A stretch of 64,000 nucleotides of DNA, taken from Luteibacter sp. UNCMF331Sha3.1. Its GTDB lineage: Bacteria > Pseudomonadota > Gammaproteobacteria > Xanthomonadales > Rhodanobacteraceae. The notes under the pieces are model-generated. The model saw nothing but the letters and a program-made list of their open reading frames with translations, had not been told where the DNA came from and ran no database searches. The position numbers and the translations under genes are program-made. The DNA lies in contig NZ_FOBU01000002.1 of assembly GCF_900109915.1 (NCBI RefSeq), forward strand, positions 1,009,170 to 1,073,169, in the 5' to 3' direction. Shown here one piece after another: positions 20,045 to 31,075 of this stretch (positions are counted from its first letter, which is position 1; every line of letters begins with the position of its first letter).

Positions 20045-21052
20045 ATGTCCATCCATTCCCTCCATCCGTCGCCGGCACCCGCGCCGGACGCCCTGGCCAC
20101 GTCGTTCTCGGCGAGTTACGCGGGCGTCATCGCCTTCATCGCCGTCGTGACCGAAGGCAGCTTCGCGCGTGCCGCCGACCGCCTCGGCATCGGCCGTTCC
20201 GCCGTCAGCCGCAGTGTGCAGAAGCTCGAACTGCAGGTCGGTGCGCGCCTCTTCTCGCGAACCACCCGAAGCACGTCGCTCACCGCCGAAGGCGAGATCT
20301 TCTTCGAGAACTGCCATCCCGGTGTCGAGCGCATCGCGCAGGCGCTCGACGACATGCGCGAGCTTCGCGACGGACCGCCGCGCGGCCAGCTGCGCATCGG
20401 TACGCCCGTCGGATTCGGCCGGCAGGTCGTGGCGCCCCTGCTGCGTCGGTTCCGCGACGCGTACCCGGAGATCGCGCTCGATCTGGTGCTGGACGATCGC
20501 GCCGTCGATTTCACCGGCGATCGCATCGACGTCGCGTTCCGCAACGGCCGCATGGAAGACAGCCAGGTGATCGCGCGCCAGATCATTCCCATGCAGATGT
20601 TCGTCGTCGCGACGCCGGCGTTCCTGCGCGAGCACGGCGACATCGAACAGGTGGACGACCTGCTTGCCCGCCGCGCCGTGCATTACCGACTCGCGTCGGG
20701 CCGCGTGGCGGACTGGGAGTTCAAGGTGGAGGGGCGCCTGCGCAAGCTGCTGCCGCCCTCCATGGAGGCCTTCAACGACGCCGATCTGGTACTCCAGGCG
20801 GTGCTCGACGGCCGCGGCGTGGCGCAACTGCCGGGCTACCAGGTCTGCGAGCACCTGCGCTCCGGCGCGCTGGAGGCCTGCCTGCCCGAATTCGCGCCCG
20901 ACGATCGCGGCCACTACATCTGCTACCAGAGCCGGCAGCAGCTGCCATCCCGCATCCGCGTCTTCATCGATTTCATGATCGCCGCCATCCGCGACATGGA
21001 CCTCGAATGCGGCTCCGATCTTCCCATTGTTGCCTCTTCGGCAACACGGTGA
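20045..21052 (+). CDS. LysR-family transcriptional regulator
   Basis: 335 residues. The N-terminal winged helix-turn-helix is at about 28-85 (TEGSFARAADRLGIGRSAVSRSVQKLE, RTTRSTSLTAEG), followed by a periplasmic-binding-protein-like effector domain. A 20-residue Pro/Ser-rich N-terminal extension precedes the domain. It begins 4 bases after the mini-sigma stop and is followed after 75 bp by the NmrA-like gene, which it may control. The effector is unknown; oxidative or electrophile stress is a guess from neighbours. Confidence 0.9.
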   Translation: MSIHSLHPSPAPAPDALATSFSASYAGVIAFIAVVTEGSFARAADRLGIGRSAVSRSVQKLELQVGARLFSRTTRSTSLTAEGEIFFENCHPGVERIAQALDDMRELRDGPPRGQLRIGTPVGFGRQVVAPLLRRFRDAYPEIALDLVLDDRAVDFTGDRIDVAFRNGRMEDSQVIARQIIPMQMFVVATPAFLREHGDIEQVDDLLARRAVHYRLASGRVADWEFKVEGRLRKLLPPSMEAFNDADLVLQAVLDGRGVAQLPGYQVCEHLRSGALEACLPEFAPDDRGHYICYQSRQQLPSRIRVFIDFMIAAIRDMDLECGSDLPIVASSATR

Positions 21053-21127
21053 GCCCGGCTGCGCGGCTACCGGCCGCGCGGCCAGGCGCCTACGCTTTTC
21101 CATACGCACGAACAGAGGACACACGTC

Positions 21128-21886
21128 ATGAAATTTCTCGTCATCGGGGCCACGGGCCTCATCGGTTCGCGGGTCGTCCAGCGGCTTGCCGCGAAGGGTT
21201 ACGAGGTGGTCGGCGCGTCGCCGTCCAGCGGCGTGGACACGCTCACGGGCGCCGGCCTCGACGAGGCGATGAAGGGCGTGGACACGGTCATCGACCTCTC
21301 CAACTTCCTGGTGTTCGTGAGGGCCGAGGTCGAGGACAAGTTCGCCCGCGCCGGTGCGAACATCGCCGCGGCGGAAAAGAAGGCGGGCGTGAAGCATCAC
21401 GTGGCCCTTTCGGTCGTGGGTACCCAGGAGCTGGCCGAGCTGGGCAGCGACTATTTCTGGGGCAAGGTCGCGCAGGAGAAGGCCATCAAGGCGTCCGGCG
21501 TGCCGTACACCATCGTCCATTCGACGCAGTTCATGGAGTTCCTGGCGGGCATCGTGCAGTCCGGCGAGAAGGCCGACGGCATCCACGTGACCACGCAGAA
21601 CATCCAGCCCATCGCGTCGGACGACGTCGCCGAGCTGGTCGCCGAGATCGCCATCGAGCCGCCGACCAACGGCATCGTGGAAATCGGTGGGCCGCGACGG
21701 ATCGGCATGGCTGCGCTGGTGTCGGACTTCCTGCGGAAGAAGGGTGATCCCCGGAAGGTGGTGGGCGACGCGAACACGCTGTACTTCGGCGCGAAGCTCG
21801 GCGAGAACACGCTCGTGCCGAAGGGCACCGCGCGCCTGGGCAAGATCGACTTCGATGCCTGGTTCGCCAGTCAGCCCACGACCTGA
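21128..21886 (+). CDS. NmrA-like NAD(P)-binding oxidoreductase
   Basis: 252 residues, atypical short-chain dehydrogenase. The dinucleotide motif is at 7-13 (GATGLIG), and the substrate-facing C-terminal half includes GVPYTIVHSTQFMEFL and a conserved IASDDVAELVAEIA segment. A GAGGAC ribosome site precedes ATG 21128. This is the oxidoreductase/epimerase type that accompanies ECF41 sigmas. Substrate unknown; it could instead be a redox-sensing regulator like NmrA. Confidence 0.85.
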   Translation: MKFLVIGATGLIGSRVVQRLAAKGYEVVGASPSSGVDTLTGAGLDEAMKGVDTVIDLSNFLVFVRAEVEDKFARAGANIAAAEKKAGVKHHVALSVVGTQELAELGSDYFWGKVAQEKAIKASGVPYTIVHSTQFMEFLAGIVQSGEKADGIHVTTQNIQPIASDDVAELVAEIAIEPPTNGIVEIGGPRRIGMAALVSDFLRKKGDPRKVVGDANTLYFGAKLGENTLVPKGTARLGKIDFDAWFASQPTT

Positions 21887-21901
21887 GGAAAGGATCGCGC
21901 G

Positions 21902-22393
21902 GTGAAACCCACACGTCCGCCGCTTTCCTTCCTCGACAGGTACAGCGGCGAGGACTTCCAGCCGCTGTATACCGCCACCGTCGCCGTTACCGGCGGCGAG
22001 GCGAAGCACGGGCGGGCCTCGGGCGTCGCCCGGTCGCACGACGGCGAGCTGGAGCTGGCGCTGCGCCTGCCGACGGAGCTCGGCGGGCCGGGCGGCGGCA
22101 CCAATCCCGAGCAACTGTTCGCGGCCGGGTTCGCCGCCTGCTTCCATGGTGCGCTGAGCCTTCTGGCCGCACGCGAACGAATCGAGATCCCCGACGCCGA
22201 AGTCACCGCGCAAGTGACCTTCGGGCGCGATCCGATGGATGGCCTGTTCACCCTGACGGCCACGGTACGCATCGCGCTGCCGGGCGTGGAACGCCGCCTG
22301 GCCGCCACGCTGGTACGCCATACGGAACGTCTCTGCCCGTACGCGAAGATGGCCCGGCAGGGCATTGAGTGCATCGTCTATCTCGACGACTGA
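21902..22393 (+). CDS. OsmC/Ohr-family organic hydroperoxide reductase
   Basis: 163 residues, GTG start after an AGGAAAGG site, 15 bases after the NmrA-like gene. Two conserved catalytic cysteines are present: Cys80 (FAACFHGAL) and Cys145 (LCPYAKM), the Ohr arrangement for thiol reduction of organic hydroperoxides. It probably works in the cytoplasm with lipoyl partners. Its place at the end of the mini-sigma-LysR-NmrA run suggests the whole ECF41 neighbourhood serves peroxide or electrophile defence. Confidence 0.88.
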   Translation: MKPTRPPLSFLDRYSGEDFQPLYTATVAVTGGEAKHGRASGVARSHDGELELALRLPTELGGPGGGTNPEQLFAAGFAACFHGALSLLAARERIEIPDAEVTAQVTFGRDPMDGLFTLTATVRIALPGVERRLAATLVRHTERLCPYAKMARQGIECIVYLDD

Positions 22394-22559
22394 ATTGGCT
22401 GTCATGCCAGCTAAGGCCGGCGGCGCATCGTCCGTTCGACCCAGCCGAGTGGCCTACTACTCCGAAGGGACGGGGAGGGCTATGATCCGCACGCAGGCGG
22501 CCTCGAGGGGAGGCTGGCGGGACGGGTCCGGGCGCATCCGCCGGCCCAGGGGCAGGGTC

Positions 22560-22862
22560 ATGGGCAAGGTCATCGAATTTCTCGAGCGCGTCGGTAGCGA
22601 CGCGACGCTGCGTCATGCCGACGCGGAGACGCTCGCGGCCGCCCTTGCCGATACCGATATCGACGATGCGACGCGAGCCGCCCTGATGGACGGCGATCGC
22701 GAGACGCTGCATCGCCTCCTGGGCGAACGCCCGTTCATCGTCGCGCAGATGCAGATCGGACCCGACGAGGTCGAGGTCCCCGGCGACGACAAGGAAGAAA
22801 ACGACAAGGAAGACGATGGCCCTGCGATTTCGCGTACCCCGGTTTCGGACGAGTCGCGCTGA
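22560..22862 (+). CDS. small acidic protein, Nif11-leader-like
   Basis: 100 residues. The N-terminal half is a predicted helical domain (MGKVIEFLERVGSDATLRHA), with alternating Ala/Asp-rich helices to about 58. The tail is very acidic (EVPGDDKEENDKEDDGP). The FLERVxxDxxLR opening resembles Nif11-type leader domains, but there is no Gly-Gly cleavage site or Cys-rich core. The start at 22560 follows an AGGGGCAGG site. Its last 47 bases overlap the start of the GGDEF gene, implying coupled translation. Function not recognised. Confidence 0.6.
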   Translation: MGKVIEFLERVGSDATLRHADAETLAAALADTDIDDATRAALMDGDRETLHRLLGERPFIVAQMQIGPDEVEVPGDDKEENDKEDDGPAISRTPVSDESR

Positions 22863-24666
22863 CGCCGTGACGCGACTCGCGCGCCACGCGCTCCGTCTGT
22901 GGGCTGCCGCGATGCTCGCGGGGGCGGCGACGGCGGCGCAGGCGGACGAAGCCGCGGCCAATCCGTCGTCGCCTGCGGCGATCCTCTCCCGTGCCGATGC
23001 GATCAAGGGTTCCGATCCCGCGACCGCCGGCCGGCTCATCGACCAGTTGTTGCCCATCGAGGCGAAGCTCGCGCCGGAGGATCGGTGGCGCCTGCATTAC
23101 ATCCAGGGGTGGCGCGCCACCTGGCTGGGCGACTACGAGCTGGGCAGGAAGGCGCTCGAAGATGTCGCCGACAATGCGACCAACAACGTGCTGCGGTTTC
23201 GTGCGACGGCCACGCTCGTCAATCTCCTCGGCGTCGCGCATCGCTATGAAGAAGCGTTCAAGCGACTGAACCAGCTGCAGGAAATGATGCCCTCGATACG
23301 CGACCGCAAGGCGCGCTTCATGGGGCTCGGCGAAGCGTCGCAATTGTTGAGTTCGGCAGGACAGTTCGAGCAGGCGGAAGCGTACGCGCAGGAAATGGTC
23401 GACAACCCGCCACCCGGGGACACCATCTGCAAGGGCGCCGAACATCTCCTGCGTGCGCGACGCGAGGCCAACCGGCTGCAGGCGATCGATCCGATGTTCC
23501 AGCGCGCCATCGAAGTCTGCATGAACGTGGGCGACGACGTGTTCGGGCAGACCATGCGCGCCGACATCGCGGCGTTCTACGTCGACAAGGGACGCCCCGC
23601 CGAGGCCGTGGCGTTGCTGACGGCGAATCGCGAGGCGATGCGGTCGCTGAGCTACCCCGTGCTGCTCGCCGAGTTCGATGCGACGCTCGCGAAGGCGTAC
23701 CTCCAGCTTGGCGACCTCCCCAACGCACGACGTTACGGTCTTTCCGCGGTCGCCAACGCGAGCCGCGAAGAGTTCATGGATTCGCGACGCATCGGCTACG
23801 AGGTGCTTTACGAAACGGAACAGCGCCTGGGCAACACGGCGGCGGCGCTGGCGTACCACAAGCAGTACATGGCGGCGGACAAGGCCCACCTGGACGACGT
23901 CAGCGCCCGGAGCCTCGCCTATCAGATCGTCGACCAGCAACTGACCGCGCGAAAAGCGGAAGTCGATGCGCTCAACCGGCAGAACGAGATCCTGCGTCTG
24001 ACCGGGGCGCTCGATCGCAAGGAGGCGGAAACCGGCCGGCTTTACATCGTCGTGTTGCTCGCGAGCCTGGCGGCCATCGCGTGGCTCGTGTTGTGGCTGC
24101 GCCGGTCGCAGCTGCGCTTCATGAAGCTGGCGCGGCGCGACGGCCTGACCGGCATCTGCAATCGCGAACACTTCGTGGAGCAGGCCGAGCGCGTGCTTGC
24201 GTACGGCGCACGTTCGGATCGCGGCGTGTGCCTCATCCTGTTCGACCTCGACCATTTCAAGAACGTCAACGATACGCACGGCCACGCGGTGGGCGACGAG
24301 GTGCTCAAGCGCGCCGTCGACGTCTGCCGGCGGGCATTGCACGCGTGCGACGTCTTCGGGCGGCTCGGTGGCGAGGAGTTCGCGGTACTGCTGCCCGATT
24401 GCAGTCCGCCGCAGGCGAGGGCGCGCGCGGAGCAGCTGCGTCTGTCGATCGCGGCCACCTCGGCCACGCAGACGCATCCCGATCTGGTGGTGACCGCCAG
24501 TTTCGGCATCGCCAGCAGTACACCGTGCGGGTTCGAGCTGCACCGTTTGCTGGTCGTGGCCGACGCGGCGCTGTATCGCGCCAAGCGCGCGGGCCGCAAC
24601 TGCGTGTTCATGGGCGACACGGGCGACATCCCCGATTCACCCTACCTGACCGAAGCACGCGGCTGA
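22816..24666 (+). CDS. TPR-containing membrane diguanylate cyclase
   Basis: 616 residues. A signal-like N-terminus (about 20-45) leads into a periplasmic helical-repeat region (about 50-370, TPR-like), a transmembrane segment at about 409-428, and a cytoplasmic GGDEF domain. The active site is GGEEF at 518-522, so c-di-GMP synthesis is expected. The position of the inhibitory RxxD site holds HACD, so product inhibition at that site is unlikely. Translation probably couples to the overlapping small acidic gene. Confidence 0.87.
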   Translation: MALRFRVPRFRTSRADAVTRLARHALRLWAAAMLAGAATAAQADEAAANPSSPAAILSRADAIKGSDPATAGRLIDQLLPIEAKLAPEDRWRLHYIQGWRATWLGDYELGRKALEDVADNATNNVLRFRATATLVNLLGVAHRYEEAFKRLNQLQEMMPSIRDRKARFMGLGEASQLLSSAGQFEQAEAYAQEMVDNPPPGDTICKGAEHLLRARREANRLQAIDPMFQRAIEVCMNVGDDVFGQTMRADIAAFYVDKGRPAEAVALLTANREAMRSLSYPVLLAEFDATLAKAYLQLGDLPNARRYGLSAVANASREEFMDSRRIGYEVLYETEQRLGNTAAALAYHKQYMAADKAHLDDVSARSLAYQIVDQQLTARKAEVDALNRQNEILRLTGALDRKEAETGRLYIVVLLASLAAIAWLVLWLRRSQLRFMKLARRDGLTGICNREHFVEQAERVLAYGARSDRGVCLILFDLDHFKNVNDTHGHAVGDEVLKRAVDVCRRALHACDVFGRLGGEEFAVLLPDCSPPQARARAEQLRLSIAATSATQTHPDLVVTASFGIASSTPCGFELHRLLVVADAALYRAKRAGRNCVFMGDTGDIPDSPYLTEARG

Positions 24667-24709
24667 GCGACACACTACAATCCGCCGGACATCATCCGAA
24701 AGGGACATC

Positions 24710-25840
24710 ATGGCGGACGGCATGGAGCGGTTTCGCGTACTCGTCATCGGCGGCTACGGTTTCTTCGGCCGGCGGCTCGCCAACCGGCTGGCACGGATCG
24801 CAGGCATCCACGTTATCGTCGCGGGCCGCGACGCGGCGAAAGCACAGGCCATGGCCGCCAGCCTGCTATCGCCCGGGGGCGACATCACGTCCGAAGGCAT
24901 CGCGCTCGACATCGACGCGGCCGACGTCGTCACGCGATTGCGAGCGATCGCACCGGCGGTGATCGCGCATACCGGCGGACCCTTCCAGTCGCAGGATTAC
25001 CGCGTGGCCGAGGCCGCGATCGCGATCGGTGCCCACTACGTCGACCTCGCCGATGGCCGCCGCTTCGTCTGCGACATCGGTCGCCTCGACGCCGCCGCGA
25101 GCGCCGCCGGCGTACTCGTCGTCAGCGGCGCCAGTTCCGTGCCGGCCCTCTCGGGCGCGGCGGTGGAGCGCATCGCCGCGGACCTCGATCACGTGGACGC
25201 GATCGACATCGGCATCAATCCGGGCAATCGCACCGAGCGGGGCCTCGCCACGGTCAGGGCGATCCTCGGGTATTGCGGCTCCACGTTCGACGTGCGGCGC
25301 GATGCGCGTGTTCAGCACACCACGGGCTGGCTGCGACCGCGGCGCGTGACGTATCCGGCACCGGTCGGGCCGCGCTATGTCTCCGACTGCGACGTACCGG
25401 ACCTGGAGCTGCTGCCGTCGCGTTACCCGTCGGCTCGCGACGTCTCGTTCGGCGGCGGACTGGAACTGACGGTGCTCCACTGGGGCATGAGCGTCCTCGC
25501 ATGGCTGCGGCACGTCGGTGTAGTACGCGACTGGCGTCGGCACGCCGGATGGCTGAAACGGGCGAGCGACCTTTTTCTTCCGCTTGGCACCGCCGGCGGA
25601 GCGATGCACGTCGTGGTAAGGGGGCGCACGGGCGGCATGGCCGTGGAGCGACGCTGGTTCCTCGTCGCCCTCGATGGCGACGGCCCCTACGTGCCGACGC
25701 TCGCGGCGGCGGCGATGGTGCGTGCGATGAAAGAAGGCCGGCTTGCCCGGCGTGGTGCCATGCCGTGCCTCGGCATGCTCTCGCTGGACGACATCCTGGC
25801 CGAATCGCACGGACTCGCCATCGACACGGTGGGCCTGTGA
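24710..25840 (+). CDS. saccharopine dehydrogenase-like oxidoreductase
   Basis: 376 residues with an N-terminal Rossmann motif (VIGGYGFFGRRLA, about 12-24) and the saccharopine-dehydrogenase NADP-binding pattern (ARIAGIHVIVAGRD, HTGGPFQSQDYRVAEAAI). The gene ends in a GTGA overlap with the DUF4166 gene. These two domains are often adjacent or fused, so they probably act together on an unknown substrate. True lysine-pathway activity is not implied. Confidence 0.82.
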   Translation: MADGMERFRVLVIGGYGFFGRRLANRLARIAGIHVIVAGRDAAKAQAMAASLLSPGGDITSEGIALDIDAADVVTRLRAIAPAVIAHTGGPFQSQDYRVAEAAIAIGAHYVDLADGRRFVCDIGRLDAAASAAGVLVVSGASSVPALSGAAVERIAADLDHVDAIDIGINPGNRTERGLATVRAILGYCGSTFDVRRDARVQHTTGWLRPRRVTYPAPVGPRYVSDCDVPDLELLPSRYPSARDVSFGGGLELTVLHWGMSVLAWLRHVGVVRDWRRHAGWLKRASDLFLPLGTAGGAMHVVVRGRTGGMAVERRWFLVALDGDGPYVPTLAAAAMVRAMKEGRLARRGAMPCLGMLSLDDILAESHGLAIDTVGL

Positions 25841-26379
25841 GGCACGAGCGCTCGTTGTACGCACAGGCGATGGGTGCCGAGTTCGATCGCCTCGACGACG
25901 TGGTGCGCCGGTTCCATTCGCTGCGCGGGCGCGTGCGCCTCGCGGGACGCTGCACGGTCGACGGTCCGACGTCATGGGTCGGGCGGTGCTTCGGGCGGAT
26001 CGTCGGGGTGCCGGTCACGCGCGTGGAGGACGATTTCGTCTTCGAGCTGGACGCCGACGCAACGCAGGAACGCTGGACGCGGCGGTTTCCGCACATGACG
26101 ATGCGTTCCCGCATGCGTCTGGCCGACGGTCAGCTCGTCGAACGACTCGGCCCGGTCGCGTTCCGTTTCCGGCTGCATGTCGTGGACGGTGGGCTCGACA
26201 TGGCGCTGGTCCGCATGACGGTGCTCGGCCTGCCATGGCCGCGGTGGCTCGCACCTTCGATCACGGCGCGGGAGACCGGGCGGGAAGGGCACTTCCATTT
26301 CGAAGTAGCGGCCTCGCTGCCGATACTGGGTCGTGTGACGGCTTACGAAGGCTATCTGGTGCTGCCAACCGCGCCATAA
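25837..26379 (+). CDS. DUF4166 domain protein
   Basis: 180 residues, GTG start overlapping the upstream stop (GTGA). The family pattern starts at once (LYAQAMGAEFDRLDDVVRRFH), which supports GTG 25837 over the internal ATG 25870. It is translationally coupled to the saccharopine-dehydrogenase-like gene. Function unknown; in other genomes this domain is often fused to that enzyme. Confidence 0.78.
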   Translation: MRHERSLYAQAMGAEFDRLDDVVRRFHSLRGRVRLAGRCTVDGPTSWVGRCFGRIVGVPVTRVEDDFVFELDADATQERWTRRFPHMTMRSRMRLADGQLVERLGPVAFRFRLHVVDGGLDMALVRMTVLGLPWPRWLAPSITARETGREGHFHFEVAASLPILGRVTAYEGYLVLPTAP

Positions 26380-26385
26380 GCGGCT

Positions 26386-26443
26386 CGGTGGAAGCCAGCC
26401 TGCTGGCGGCAAGCACCCATCGCCAGCAGGCCGGCTTCCACCG
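26386..26443. repeat. REP-like inverted repeat after the DUF4166 gene
   Basis: CGGTGGAAGCCAGCCTGCTGGCG and CGCCAGCAGGCCGGCTTCCACCG in inverted pairing with a short spacer. The variant base pair GGAAGCC/GGCTTCC is changed on both arms, so pairing is kept, suggesting selection on the hairpin. Confidence 0.8.
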
Positions 26444-26446
26444 ACG

Positions 26447-26480
26447 CAAAAAAAAAGGCCGCTTTCGCGGCCTTTTCTTC
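26447..26480. terminator. bidirectional Rho-independent terminator
   Basis: GGCCGC-TTTC-GCGGCC stem flanked by nine A on one side and TTTT on the other. On the minus strand it reads as stem plus nine U, a strong terminator for rpmJ. On the plus strand it may also stop the DUF4166 transcript. Confidence 0.92.
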
Positions 26481-26498
26481 AGACACGTCGCGGCTGGA

Positions 26499-26624
26499 TC
26501 AGCGCTGACGAGCCTTGAAACGCGGGTTGCTCTTGCAGATCACGAACACCTTGCCGCGACGGCGAACGACTTTGCAGTCACGGTGACGCGACTTCGCGGA
26601 CTTCAAAGAGGAAAGCACCTTCAC
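26499..26624 (-). CDS. rpmJ: ribosomal protein L36, type B
   Basis: 41 residues, GTG start after a CAGGAG site. The sequence begins [20 protein letters not shown] and ends NPRFKARQR, matching the YkgO-like type-B L36 of Xanthomonads. Only Cys17 and Cys30 remain of the CxxC...C...H zinc ribbon of type A (the other positions are not Cys or His), so it is probably a zinc-independent form. It is a single gene with its own terminator. Confidence 0.93.
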   Translation of the reverse strand: MKVLSSLKSAKSRHRDCKVVRRRGKVFVICKSNPRFKARQR

Positions 26625-26712
26625 GGCCAGCTCCTGATACTTTACGAACGGGGAAAAACGGGATTGTAACGATCCGGCCGGGGTAACGCAAGCGCCCGAC
26701 GCCGTTCGTCTT

Positions 26713-27627
26713 TCAGGTGAGTCCGAGCTTCGCCCGGGCTTCGCGGACGGTGCGAAGGAAACTCTCCAGCACCGGCGACGTATTGTCCACGCGGGACGCC
26801 ACCGCGAGCAACAGGTGGGCGTCCGGATCGTCCACGGGCACGAAGGCGACCCCGTCCAGATGCACGGCCCGCAGCGAGGCTGGAACCAGCGCCACGCCCA
26901 GCCCGGCGGCCACGAGCGGCAGCAGCGACGGGATCTGCTGCGCTTCCTGCCGGAGGTTCGGCCGGAACCCTGCCTTGTCGGCCAGGAGCGCGAGGCGGTC
27001 CGTGAGGGTTACCGCGTGGGCGCGCGGCGGCGCGACGAAGCGCTCGGTGGCGAGCTCGGTCATGCGAACCGACGGACGCTTCGCGAGCCGGTGCGTGGCG
27101 GGCAGGGCGATCACGAGCGGCTCTTGGTCGATGACCTCCACGTTCAGCTGCCGCGCGTTGGCCACGCCTTCCGGGTGGGCACGCAGCAGGCCGACGTCGA
27201 TCTGGCCGGAAAGGATGGCGTCGTACTGGTTGCCCGTGAGCATCTCGCTCAGATGCAGGCTCACGCCGGGTGCCGCATGTGAGAACCGGAGCAACGTTTC
27301 CGGCAGCGCGCGATGGAATGATACGGACACCGCATAGGCCAGTCTCAGCTGGCCGGTGAAACCCGCGGCCGCCTCGGCGACCACGGTCCGCGCGCTTTCC
27401 GCCCGCGCCAGGATCGCCCTGGCCTCGGCCAGGAACAGCCGGCCGGGCTCCGTGAGCGCGACGCGGCGGCGGTTGCGGTCCAGCAGGCGCACGCCGAGGT
27501 CGGCTTCGAGCGACTGGATCTGCTGGGACAACGGCGGCTGCGAGATATGCAGACGCTGCGCCGCCTGGGTGAAGCTCAGGGTTTCCGCTACTTCCACGAA
27601 GTAGCGCAGTTGGCGCAGGTCGAACAT
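26713..27627 (-). CDS. LysR-family transcriptional regulator
   Basis: 304 residues. The helix-turn-helix is at about 16-45 ([27 protein letters not shown]), followed by a LysR effector domain of the CatR/BenM-like class. The start at 27627 ([10 protein letters not shown]) is the family start; the open frame upstream is not LysR-like. No clear ribosome site precedes it. It lies downstream of scoAB on the same strand, separated by a plus-strand small RNA. It may control scoAB, but this is inferred from position only. Confidence 0.92.
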   Translation of the reverse strand: MFDLRQLRYFVEVAETLSFTQAAQRLHISQPPLSQQIQSLEADLGVRLLDRNRRRVALTEPGRLFLAEARAILARAESARTVVAEAAAGFTGQLRLAYAVSVSFHRALPETLLRFSHAAPGVSLHLSEMLTGNQYDAILSGQIDVGLLRAHPEGVANARQLNVEVIDQEPLVIALPATHRLAKRPSVRMTELATERFVAPPRAHAVTLTDRLALLADKAGFRPNLRQEAQQIPSLLPLVAAGLGVALVPASLRAVHLDGVAFVPVDDPDAHLLLAVASRVDNTSPVLESFLRTVREARAKLGLT

Positions 27628-27663
27628 AGTCGTTTTTCGTATAAGTGGCCGCTGAAAGATATA

Positions 27664-27693
27664 TTGGCCGGAAATTCCTAGGAATTCTATGAT
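27664..27693 (+). promoter_or_regulatory. promoter of the C-rich small RNA
   Basis: TTGGCC (27664-27669), 18-base spacer, TATGAT (27688-27693). The predicted start, about 7 bases later near 27700, falls exactly at the first stem of the small RNA. Confidence 0.6.
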
Positions 27694-27699
27694 TCGTCT

Positions 27700-27862
27700 C
27701 GACCTACCACCAACCCCTCCCCCTGGGTCGGTAGGTCCCTCGCCCCGCATCGACGCTAACTACCGGCATCTGGCCTACCTCCCCCCCCGAGGCCCATGCT
27801 GAGGCGTCCTCTGCGGGGCGACTTTATTCCGAAGCCCCGGTCGTGAGACCGGGGCTTTTCGT
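27700..27862 (+). ncRNA. candidate sX13-like small RNA with C-rich loops
   Basis: No protein is encoded on the plus strand here, yet the segment is fully structured. Stem 1 GACCTACC (27701-27708)/GGTAGGTC (27730-27737) presents a loop with CCCCTCCCCCT. Stem 2 CGCCCCGC (27741-27748)/GCGGGGCG (27813-27820) encloses GCAT/ATGC and GGCCT/AGGCC, with a loop holding eight C. It ends in a classic terminator, GCCCCGGTC-GTGA-GACCGGGGC-TTTT (27834-27859). C-rich hairpin loops that pair with G-rich ribosome sites are the hallmark of the Xanthomonas sRNA sX13. Homology to sX13 is an inference from architecture; this RNA is somewhat longer. Confidence 0.72.
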
Positions 27863-27894
27863 TTTCGGTGGCAAGCCAGCCTGCCGGCTTCTCT

Positions 27895-27922
27895 GGTGGG
27901 AGCCAGCAGGCTGGCTCCCACC
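27895..27922. repeat. REP-like compact palindrome after scoB
   Basis: GGTGGGAGCCAGC-AG-GCTGGCTCCCACC, identical to the palindrome after greA. It lies 6 bases beyond the scoB stop and may act as its 3' end. A decayed copy (GGTGGCAAGCCAGCCTGCCGGC) lies at about 27867-27888. Confidence 0.8.
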
Positions 27923-27928
27923 GAGCGC

Positions 27929-28564
<636 letters not shown>

Positions 28565-28574
28565 GGTGGTCTCC

Positions 28575-29294
<720 letters not shown>

Positions 29295-29493
29295 GCGTCA
29301 TCGATCCTTCCGGACGGTCCGGCCGCCGGTTCGCCGGCCATCATAGCGGAGCGCGGCCGGGGCCGAGGCTGCCCTTTGGTCCAATCGCAGGCGGGAGCCC
29401 GCCGGTGTGGTTTCCTGCAATCACTGGCTCGTGGACGGCGTTTTGATGGGCGGACTTTCATCCTTGTCCCATCGCCCCCCGGAGAGCCCCCAC

Positions 29494-30906
<1,413 letters not shown>

Positions 30907-30921
30907 GAACCTGAACAGGGC

Positions 30922-30949
30922 ACCCGGCGGGTGGGCCGCCGGGTCTTCC
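30922..30949 (+). terminator. hairpin terminator of gnd
   Basis: ACCCGGCGG-GTGGG-CCGCCGGGT, a 9-bp GC stem starting 16 bases after the stop and followed by CTTCC. The U-run is poor, so efficiency is uncertain. Confidence 0.6.
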
Positions 30950-31075
30950 ATGCGATCTGTCGCACATCGTCTTCACGCGACGCTGGCGCTGTAACAACCC
31001 TCCCTTTAGAGTTGGCGCATTCGGCGGCACCCCACGGTGTGCCGGGCCGAGTCCAACGAGGGAGTACGTTGTTTC

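Noticed and set aside
27779-27788. Run of eight C as a phase-variable tract
   Set aside because: It lies in the loop of the small RNA, not in a coding frame or promoter spacer, so slippage would not switch a gene on or off.
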